Source: DASZQL01 sp964391865 (GTDB lineage Bacteria > Planctomycetota > Phycisphaerae > Phycisphaerales > UBA1924). From it: a DNA stretch of 64,000 nucleotides. Where the stretch lies: positions 248,001 to 312,000 of the forward strand of contig CAYMNQ010000003.1 in assembly GCA_964391865.1 (NCBI GenBank). Reading direction: 5' to 3'. Positions 57,774 to 64,000 of this stretch are shown one piece after another (within the stretch, counting starts at the first letter, position 1; the number at the start of each line of letters is the position of its first letter). The notes beneath the pieces were generated by a model. It saw only the letters and a list, made by a program, of their open reading frames with translations, searched no databases and was not told where the DNA came from. Made by a program: the position numbers and the translations under genes.

Positions 57774-59198
57774 ATGGCCCATCACAAGTCTGCCGATCCC
57801 AACATCTTCATCCTGCCCGACCTCGGCGAGGGCGTTCACGAGGCGGAGCTCATCTCATGGAAGGTGAAGCCGGGCGAAAAGGTCGACGAGCACCAGACCG
57901 TCGCCGAGATGAACACCGACAAGGCGCTGGTCGAGGTTCCCTCGCCGCGCTCGGGCGTCATCAAGGAACTCTTCGGCAAGCCGGGCGAGATCCTGAAAGT
58001 CGGCACGGTGGCGTGGACATACGAAGGCGCGACCAGCGGCGCGAGCGCGCCCGCGCCCACCAAGCCGCACGCCGAGCCGGCCCGCGCACCGCGCGCGGCC
58101 GACAACGGCTCGCACGATGAACCATCGTCCGGCGGCGAGCGCGAAGACGCCGGCACCGTCGTCGGCACCATGGGCGGCTCCCTCGGCGCGGTCACGCGCG
58201 AGGGCGGCAAGGCGCTCGCGACACCCGCCGTGCGCCGACTCGCGCGCGATCTCGGCGTCGATATCGACTCCGTGAGCGGCAGCGGCATCGCCGGGCGCGT
58301 CACGGAGAAAGACGTCCGCGCCGCGGCTTCCGCTCCCTCTCCCGTCGCGAGAGGGCGGGGTGAGGGCTCCGGCCCGGCTCCCGCTTCTCGTGCCTCTACT
58401 CCGGCCCCCGCGCGCCAGGTGCAGCCTCTCGCCACCACCGTCACGCACCCCATCGTCGAATCCCGCGGCAGCACGATCCTCGTCCCCACGGGCGATTCCA
58501 CCCGCATCCCGATCCGCGGCGTGCGCCGCACCATCGCGAGCCGGCTGCGCCAGTCGATGGACCGCGCGGTGCACTTCTCCGTCTTCGACGACGCGGATGT
58601 CACCGAACTCGACGGCGTGCGCTCGAAGCTGGCGGCGGCGAGCGGCGAGAAGGTCAGCTACCTCCCCTTCGTCATCTCCGCCATCTGCCGCGCGGTGAAG
58701 AAGTTCCCCGCGCTCAACGCGCACATCGAAGAGGGCGAGGATGTCGAAGAGTCCGCGATCGTGCGGCACCACGTCGTCCACATGGGCATCGCCACCGACA
58801 GCGAGCAGGGGCTGAGCGTGCCGGTGATCCCGAATACCGACGCGATGGGCGTCCTCGAAGTCGGGCGGCACGTCGCCGAACTCGCGCGGATGACGCGCGA
58901 CCGCACCATCCCGCGCGAGCGGCTCATGGGCTCAACGTTCACGATCAGCAACGTCGGCTCCTACGCGGGCAAGTACGCGACCCCGGTGATCAACTACCCC
59001 GAGGTGGCGATCCTCGCCGCCGGGCGCGTGCGCGACGGCATCATCGCGAAGAACGGCGGCATCCACGTCGTCAAGCAGCTCCCGCTGAGCCTGACGTGCG
59101 ACCACCGCTGCGTGGACGGTGCCGACGCCGCTCGCTGCCTGGCGCTCATCATCGAGTTGCTCCAGCGCCCCGAAGAGTTGCTCACGCCGGCGCGGTGA
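57774..59198 (+). CDS. 2-oxo acid dehydrogenase E2 (dihydrolipoamide acyltransferase)
   Basis: 474 residues. CGGAG precedes ATG 57774. Lipoyl domain (residues 8-83) with the lipoylated Lys in EMNTDKALVEV, an Ala/Pro linker, the peripheral-subunit-binding domain ATPAVRRLARDLGVDIDSVSGSGIAGRVTEKDV, a second linker, and the catalytic domain ending LTCDHRCVDGADAARCL (catalytic His). Pyruvate or branched-chain type cannot be decided. No E1 or E3 gene is adjacent. The second linker includes a palindromic CCCTCTC...GAGAGGG text (58335-58355). Confidence 0.92.
   Translation: MAHHKSADPNIFILPDLGEGVHEAELISWKVKPGEKVDEHQTVAEMNTDKALVEVPSPRSGVIKELFGKPGEILKVGTVAWTYEGATSGASAPAPTKPHAEPARAPRAADNGSHDEPSSGGEREDAGTVVGTMGGSLGAVTREGGKALATPAVRRLARDLGVDIDSVSGSGIAGRVTEKDVRAAASAPSPVARGRGEGSGPAPASRASTPAPARQVQPLATTVTHPIVESRGSTILVPTGDSTRIPIRGVRRTIASRLRQSMDRAVHFSVFDDADVTELDGVRSKLAAASGEKVSYLPFVISAICRAVKKFPALNAHIEEGEDVEESAIVRHHVVHMGIATDSEQGLSVPVIPNTDAMGVLEVGRHVAELARMTRDRTIPRERLMGSTFTISNVGSYAGKYATPVINYPEVAILAAGRVRDGIIAKNGGIHVVKQLPLSLTCDHRCVDGADAARCLALIIELLQRPEELLTPAR
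58335..58365. repeat. CCCTCTC...GAGAGGG text repeat inside the E2 linker
   Basis: The stem CCCTCTC/GAGAGGG is followed by GGGGTGAGGG. This is a known style of intergenic repeat, here in frame within the flexible Ala/Pro linker. Confidence 0.45.
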
Positions 59199-59366
59199 TT
59201 CGACCTATCGGATTGCGAACATCGCGGACCGCGAGTTTAAGTCGCGGGATTGATCGGCAACTCCGCGCCGTTCATCGGTACAGTGTTGGTCAGACGAGCG
59301 CTGATCGTGCGCGCGGCGTGTGCCGCGACAACGGGCCAGCGCGGCTCGCTGCCTGGAGTACCCCCG

Positions 59367-60635
59367 ATGATTCGCAGATCCGTCCGTTCGATGCTGATGG
59401 TCGCCCCGATCGTGCTCGCGGGTTTGGCGGGAGCGGCGTTCGGCGCGCCCCCGACGGACGAGCAGGTAGACGCGGCGGCGAAATCGGTCAACGAAGCGCT
59501 CGCCACCATGCGCAGAGAGAAGCCCGACTTCAAGCCCGCCGACCTGAAGCCCACCGCCGAGAAGGCGCTCGAGGGCATCAGCCTGAACGAGGCGTCGCTC
59601 GACCAGATCAAGAAGCTCGGCCGCACGATCTTCGCCGCCGACCGCGGCGCTGATGCGCGGGCCCGGCTCGCCGAGCTCGCGAAGGACGAGAGCGATCAGG
59701 GCGCGAACGCCGCGATCATCGCGCTCGACTTCATGCCGCCCGACGCGCCGAGCGAAGATGTCGCCGCTGGATTGAAGACGGCGCTGGCGCACCCCGCGAT
59801 GCCGAAGATGATCCGCGAGGGCAAGGCGGTCGGCTTGTTCTACAACCTCGACCGCAACGACGCCGCGTCGCAGCAGCTCGCCGAACCCATCCTCGCGATC
59901 GGCGGGATGATCGATGAGCAGATGACCCCCGCGGGCGTCGCGATGATGCCCATGTACTTCGGCGCGCTCAAGCCATTGCGCGAAGCGCACAGCGCGAAGG
60001 TCGAGACCGTCCGCTCCAACCTGGTGGCGGCGATCGACCGCACCATCCCCGCCGCCGACGAGAAGATGCAGGGCCGGCTGAAGAAGCAACGTGCGCTTAT
60101 CGACGGCGCCGACGCGAAGGGCCAGCTGCTCGATCACTACACGCCCGCGATGAACGTGACGTGGAGCAGCGACCCCGCGATCAAGTCGTTCGACGATCTC
60201 AAGGGCAAGGTGGTGGTGGTCGATTTCTGGGCCACCTGGTGCGGCCCGTGCATCGCCTCTTTCCCCAACATGCGCGACATGCAGAAGCACTACGAGGGCT
60301 ATCCCGTCGTCATCGTCGGTGTCACCAGCCTGCAGGGAAGCCACTCCGGCCCCGAGGGCAAGGTCGACACCAAGGGCGATCCGCAGAAGGAATACGCGCT
60401 CATGACCGAGTTCATGAAGCAACGCGAGATGAGCTGGCCCGTGCTCTTCACCGAGCAGGAAGTCTTCAACCCGGACTTCGGCGTGCAGGGCATCCCCCAC
60501 GTCGCGATCATCGACCCCTCGGGCAAGGTCCGCTACAACGGCCTGCACCCGATGGACAAGGCGGAAGAGAAGTACTCGAAGATCGACAAGCTCCTGAAGG
60601 AAGCGAACCTCCCTGCGCCGGTCAGCGGCGGCTGA
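59367..60635 (+). CDS. exported TlpA/thioredoxin-like protein
   Basis: 422 residues from ATG 59367. Signal peptide (1-26). The N-terminal 260 residues are helical and of unknown family. The C-terminal thioredoxin domain has VVVVDFWATWCGPCIASFPNM with the CxxC redox pair, then GIPHVAIIDPSGKVRY. It probably maintains disulphide state outside the cytoplasm. A terminator follows. Confidence 0.85.
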   Translation: MIRRSVRSMLMVAPIVLAGLAGAAFGAPPTDEQVDAAAKSVNEALATMRREKPDFKPADLKPTAEKALEGISLNEASLDQIKKLGRTIFAADRGADARARLAELAKDESDQGANAAIIALDFMPPDAPSEDVAAGLKTALAHPAMPKMIREGKAVGLFYNLDRNDAASQQLAEPILAIGGMIDEQMTPAGVAMMPMYFGALKPLREAHSAKVETVRSNLVAAIDRTIPAADEKMQGRLKKQRALIDGADAKGQLLDHYTPAMNVTWSSDPAIKSFDDLKGKVVVVDFWATWCGPCIASFPNMRDMQKHYEGYPVVIVGVTSLQGSHSGPEGKVDTKGDPQKEYALMTEFMKQREMSWPVLFTEQEVFNPDFGVQGIPHVAIIDPSGKVRYNGLHPMDKAEEKYSKIDKLLKEANLPAPVSGG

Positions 60636-60664
60636 GTCTGTTCCTGGCGAGTGACCGAAATCCA

Positions 60665-60700
60665 ACAGGGCGCGAGCCACGGCTCGCGCCCTGTGTGTTT
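60665..60700 (+). terminator. intrinsic terminator of the TlpA-like gene
   Basis: A perfect 14-bp stem (60665-60678 with 60681-60694) around AC is followed by GTGTTT. Possibly bidirectional with the S46 peptidase gene. Confidence 0.75.
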
Positions 60701-60729
60701 ATCCGCCGCCGCGATCGACCTAGTCGGTG

Positions 60730-62823
60730 CTACTTCCCGCCCATCAATTCCTTCACCAGCGCGTCAGCCTTGTAGACGGTCTTCAGCGCCGCCATGATGC
60801 CGCGGGTGTCGACCGCCACGCTGCGCGCCTGCGTCTGGTCATAGATCACGTCGCGCGAGAGCGACTGGATGTTGCCGTCGAAGAGGATGCCGATGATCTC
60901 GCCGTCGCGGTTGACGATCGGGCTTCCCGAGTTTCCGCCCACGGTATCGAGCGTGCAGACGAAGTTGAAGGGCGTCGCCATGTCGAGGCTGCCGCGCGCG
61001 CTGATCCACGATTCCGGGATGTTGAAATCCGGCTGCCCCTGGCGCTGCGCGGACCGCTCGAAGAGCCCGGCGAAGGTGGTGTACGCCGGGACGGCCGCGC
61101 CGCCTTCTTCGTACCCCAGCACCTCGCCGAAGGTCAGTCGCAGCGTGCCCGTCGCGTCGGGGTAGACGGACTCGCCGTCCTTCGCGAAGCGGGCGGCGGC
61201 GATCCGCGCGTACGCGTCGCGCTCCACCGCTTCCACCGTCTCCTCGTACTGCTTCCGCGTCTCGCGTGAGTATGGCTCGAGCGCTAGCGCGATGTTGATC
61301 ATGGGGTCGCCCAATTCCTCGAGCGCCCGCCGGTTCAGCCCCCACGCTTTCTTGCGATTCTCGGGGTCGCGCAGCAGCGTGCCGCGGACCGCCTCCGCCG
61401 CCCGTGCCGAGGGCGACATCCCGCCCATCACCTCCAGCACCGCCGGATCGTCCCCGCCGAGCGTCTCCGCCAGCAGCGACAGCCCGCTCGCCAGGCGGTC
61501 GATCTCGAGCGCGTCGTAGAACGGCGTGTTCGCGAACAGCGACAGTTGCAGCGTCGGCAGCGCCGTGTCGCGGTACTCACGCAGCCGCTCGTTCGAGGGC
61601 TTCTCGCCCTCCTCCGAGAATCGAACGATGTGGAACGCGGGCGAGAAGAGTTCCGAGCGGATCGGTGAGCGCCCCGACCCGAACGCGACGTACCGTTTGT
61701 ACACGTGCGCGAACCGCAGGCGCGCGTCCGCGATCTCCGTCCACGCGCTGCCCCATCGGCTCGAACGCTCGGTGTCCTCGATCACCCAGCTCCGCAGCGA
61801 TGCCTCCTGCTCCGCCTTCCGCGCCATGATCGCCGGGTTCAGCAGCGCCTGCAGCTGCCCCCACCCGCGCTTGCGGTTGTTCGCCACGCCGTGCAGGTCC
61901 TCGTTGGCGATCCGCGCGTGCTCGTCGCTCCTCGCGCTGAAGGTCTGGAGCTGCACCTCGCGGCGCCAGCTGCGCTGCATGCCCAGCGGCGCCTCGTGGT
62001 CGCGCAGGAATTTCAGCCCCTCGATCGTCAGTTGCCGGCGCGTCCGCCCCGGGTGCCCGATCGCGAAGACCAGGTCGCGCTCGTTCGTGCCGGCGCCCCA
62101 CGTCAGATGGCTCTCGCTCTTGAAGGGCTCGCCGTTCTCATAGACGCGGAAGAACGCGATATCGAGGTTGTAGCGGGGGAACTCGAAGTTGTCGGTGTCG
62201 CCGCCGAAGAACGCGATCGCCTGCTCCGGCGCGAAGACCAGCCGCACGTCGGTGAACGTCTTGTAGCGGTAGAGGTGGTATCGCCCGCCCTGCCACAGCG
62301 TCACGATCTCGCTCTTCAGCCCGGTGGCGGTCTGCGACTCCGCTTCGATCTCGCTCATCGCTTTGCGCCGCGCGGTATTGGCGGCGATCGCGTCACTCAT
62401 GCCGTTCGCCGCCGCGTTCACTCGGTCGGTGACGTCCTCGATCTCCCACAGCACTTTCACTTCGAGGTCCGCGCACTTCAGCTCTTCTTCGCGCGAGCGG
62501 GCGATGAAGCCGTCGCGCTGCAGGTCGCGCTCCCTGGTGCTGAGCTTCGCGATCGCGTCGGAGCCGACGTGGTGGTTGGTCATCACCAGGCCCTCGCCGG
62601 AGACGAACGACGCCGACCCGCCGCCCCAGTTGATCGCCGCGCGCTGCATCCGCAGCATCCACTCGGCGGTGGGCTCGAACCCGTAGCGGTTCTTCAGTTG
62701 ATCCACCGGCGGCTGGTTCACCAGCCACATCCCTTCATCCGCGCGCGCGGCGGCGGTCAGCCACGAGAGTGCTCCGAGTGTGGCGGCGGCGATCAGGGTG
62801 CGAACGGCGACTCCGGTTCTCAT
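60730..62823 (-). CDS. S46 family dipeptidyl-peptidase (DPP7/DPP11-like)
   Basis: 697 residues. AAGGA precedes ATG 62823. Signal peptide (1-28), then DEGMWLVNQPPV typical of S46. Catalytic His in VMTNHHVGSDA, Asp in GGDTDNFEFPRYNLDIAFFRVY, Ser in TVGGNSGSPIVN. It removes dipeptides from peptide N-termini outside the cytoplasm. FDGN after the Ser motif carries Gly where DPP11 has Arg, pointing to hydrophobic P1 preference (DPP7-type). Confidence 0.92.
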   Translation of the reverse strand: MRTGVAVRTLIAAATLGALSWLTAAARADEGMWLVNQPPVDQLKNRYGFEPTAEWMLRMQRAAINWGGGSASFVSGEGLVMTNHHVGSDAIAKLSTRERDLQRDGFIARSREEELKCADLEVKVLWEIEDVTDRVNAAANGMSDAIAANTARRKAMSEIEAESQTATGLKSEIVTLWQGGRYHLYRYKTFTDVRLVFAPEQAIAFFGGDTDNFEFPRYNLDIAFFRVYENGEPFKSESHLTWGAGTNERDLVFAIGHPGRTRRQLTIEGLKFLRDHEAPLGMQRSWRREVQLQTFSARSDEHARIANEDLHGVANNRKRGWGQLQALLNPAIMARKAEQEASLRSWVIEDTERSSRWGSAWTEIADARLRFAHVYKRYVAFGSGRSPIRSELFSPAFHIVRFSEEGEKPSNERLREYRDTALPTLQLSLFANTPFYDALEIDRLASGLSLLAETLGGDDPAVLEVMGGMSPSARAAEAVRGTLLRDPENRKKAWGLNRRALEELGDPMINIALALEPYSRETRKQYEETVEAVERDAYARIAAARFAKDGESVYPDATGTLRLTFGEVLGYEEGGAAVPAYTTFAGLFERSAQRQGQPDFNIPESWISARGSLDMATPFNFVCTLDTVGGNSGSPIVNRDGEIIGILFDGNIQSLSRDVIYDQTQARSVAVDTRGIMAALKTVYKADALVKELMGGK

Positions 62824-63120
62824 GGCGGTCGATCCTTCTGTGAAGCGCGGCGCGGCTCGATCGCGTACCGCACGCGCGAGCGCCGAGGAACACCATCGTA
62901 CCGGCTGGCGAGGGCTTGGATTAGCCGAAATCGGCTGGAATTCGGAGTGCTCTGGTCGGATCACACGCCGAAAACAGTCCGAACGAACGCGTTGCCCCGC
63001 GCCGATTCTTAGCGCACAGTAAGAGCGGCACCGGCCGCGCGAGCGCCCGGCGACCTCAGTCAATCGCCGGCCGCCGCGCACTGCGCGAGCGAGCGGCGGA
63101 GAGAACGCAAGGAGAGATGG
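62824..63120. promoter_or_regulatory. divergent intergenic region
   Basis: 297 bp between the S46 peptidase and the PEP-CTERM-like gene. No ORF or repeat was recognised. AAGGAGAG before 63121 is the ribosome site of the plus gene. Confidence 0.35.
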
Positions 63121-63702
63121 ATGCGCCGAGTCCAGTTCACCGCCGCCGCACTGTTGCCGCTGGTCGCCGCCGCCGCCGCGCTCGCTACCGACATCGTTGA
63201 AGCGACCGACGGCGATTTCTCCAACGATCCGATGGCCCCGACCGCCTTCTCGCTCACGCCCGGCGACAACCGGCTCGACGCGACGAGCGAGTTCGGCGAT
63301 CGTGAGTTCGTTCACATCACCGTCCCGGCCGGCTTCGTGCTGAGCGCTGTCTTTCTCGTGTCCTACGTCGGCGATGACGAGACCGCCTTCTTCGGCATCA
63401 CCACCGGTTCCGTGCTGGGCGTCAACCCCGACGCGCCGGACCCGGCGCTCCTTCTCGGCTACACCCACTTCGGCACGGGCGCCATCCCGCCGGGTGAGGA
63501 TCTCCTGCCTTCCATCGGCACGGGCTTCGGCGCTGTCGGCTTCACACCGCCGCTCGCCGCGGGCGACTACACGCTGTGGCTCCAGCAGCTCGGCTCGCCC
63601 GCCAGCTACGGGATGAACTTCGTCGTCACGGAGATCCCCGCTCCCGGCGCGGCGTCGCTGCTCGCGTTCGGCGCGATGCCGCTCGTTCGCCGCCGCCGGT
63701 AA
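63121..63702 (+). CDS. secreted protein with PEP-CTERM-like tail
   Basis: 193 residues. AAGGAGAG precedes ATG 63121. Signal peptide (1-23), a beta-rich body resembling bacterial pre-peptidase C-terminal or CARDB-like domains (FVHITVPAGFVLSAVFLVSY..., AAGDYTLWLQQLG), then IPAPGAASLLAFGAMPLVRRRR. The anchor matches that of the 2263-3174 protein. Confidence 0.7.
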   Translation: MRRVQFTAAALLPLVAAAAALATDIVEATDGDFSNDPMAPTAFSLTPGDNRLDATSEFGDREFVHITVPAGFVLSAVFLVSYVGDDETAFFGITTGSVLGVNPDAPDPALLLGYTHFGTGAIPPGEDLLPSIGTGFGAVGFTPPLAAGDYTLWLQQLGSPASYGMNFVVTEIPAPGAASLLAFGAMPLVRRRR

Positions 63703-63770
63703 ATTCAGGATCAACGGCGAGCGACACCGGGGCGCCGAGGTTTCGCAGAGAAGTCGACGAGAGGATGTGT

Positions 63771-63805
63771 CACGCCGTTCAGTGCTCCGCGCTGAACGGC
63801 GTTTT
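63771..63805 (+). terminator. intrinsic terminator of the PEP-CTERM-like gene
   Basis: ACGCCGTTCAG, a 9-base loop, CTGAACGGCGT (11-bp stem) followed by TTT. Confidence 0.8.
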
Positions 63806-64000
63806 CGTGTTCGTGGTATCTCAGGGCGTTCACTCGTCATGGAAGTCGCCACCTCGCCGCGACCGGCACCGTGATGGACGGATCGGCAATCGATCGCGCT
63901 CATCGGTCTTCATCTCAGTCCGGTCGCGGTGTCTCTGTGCTTGCGCGTTCTGTGGTGAATCCTCTTCTTCAAAACCGCAGCGTCCGCGCTGGCCTGAAGA
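63806..64000. other. right-edge intergenic region
   Basis: No gene seen. GTGTCTCTGTGC...TTCTGTGGTGAATCCTCTT (63930-63967) is one arm of the CGCAGAG/GGTGAAT repeat family found at 49.4 kb. Confidence 0.4.

Overview
The window is a high-G+C bacterial chromosome segment that most resembles Planctomycetota, class Phycisphaerae (inference). The evidence is: secreted proteins ending in a PAPGAAALL-type C-terminal anchor plus an arginine cluster; dockerin-like GDxNxDG repeats on secreted proteins; several small membrane proteins with a CxCGYxLxGL...CPECG zinc ribbon; a Rho without its N-terminal helical part; and intergenic space full of short palindromic repeats. I saw no rRNA, tRNA or CRISPR array.

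Layout. 0.3-7.6 kb: an MCC/PCC-type carboxyltransferase, a choice-of-anchor-A secreted protein, a DUF4013-like membrane protein, gamma-glutamyltransferase and a Cys-rich secreted protein. 7.8-17.7 kb: housekeeping genes, with RNase E/G -> dxr -> site-2 protease on the minus strand, then PTS enzyme I, with rho divergent to it. 17.7-18.9 kb: a REP-associated tyrosine transposase (RAYT) flanked by four REP-like palindromes. 19-25.3 kb: small membrane or secreted proteins, an NhaD-like antiporter and a CaCA exchanger. 25.3-30.5 kb: an accessory-looking cassette with a lone phage-type terminase large subunit, a small ORF, an ABC-ATPase/GNAT fusion and a double-HTH protein, divergent from a LexA/CI-like self-cleaving repressor. 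30.5-43.5 kb: secreted dockerin and lamin-tail proteins, a BLUF photoreceptor, a three-gene radical-SAM operon, an isolated nuoD, Zn-ribbon membrane proteins, a Tat-exported alkaline phosphatase and an orphan MoxR. 43.7-52.4 kb: secreted proteins, an HtrA-like protease, an FG-GAP protein, EamA and UPF0104-like membrane proteins, and panC. 52.5-64 kb: parvulin + methyltransferase, DksA-like + lspA (both pairs translationally overlapped), GNAT, mddA (methanethiol methyltransferase) divergent from a TetR gene, an E2 acyltransferase, a thioredoxin-like protein, an S46 peptidase and a second anchored secreted protein.

Most interesting points. (1) The 25.3-30.5 kb terminase / ABC-GNAT / double-HTH / self-cleaving-repressor cassette has no capsid or portal genes, and its genes share a GGGGAACA-like leader just upstream of their starts. 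(2) Palindromic or 'text-like' dispersed repeats occur in frame inside conserved genes (dxr, the ABC-GNAT protein, the carboxyltransferase, E2), each time at an interdomain linker or loop, alongside a resident RAYT. (3) mddA is divergent from tetR with a perfect 8-bp-arm palindrome between them. All functional assignments rest on motifs read by eye. No database search was run.
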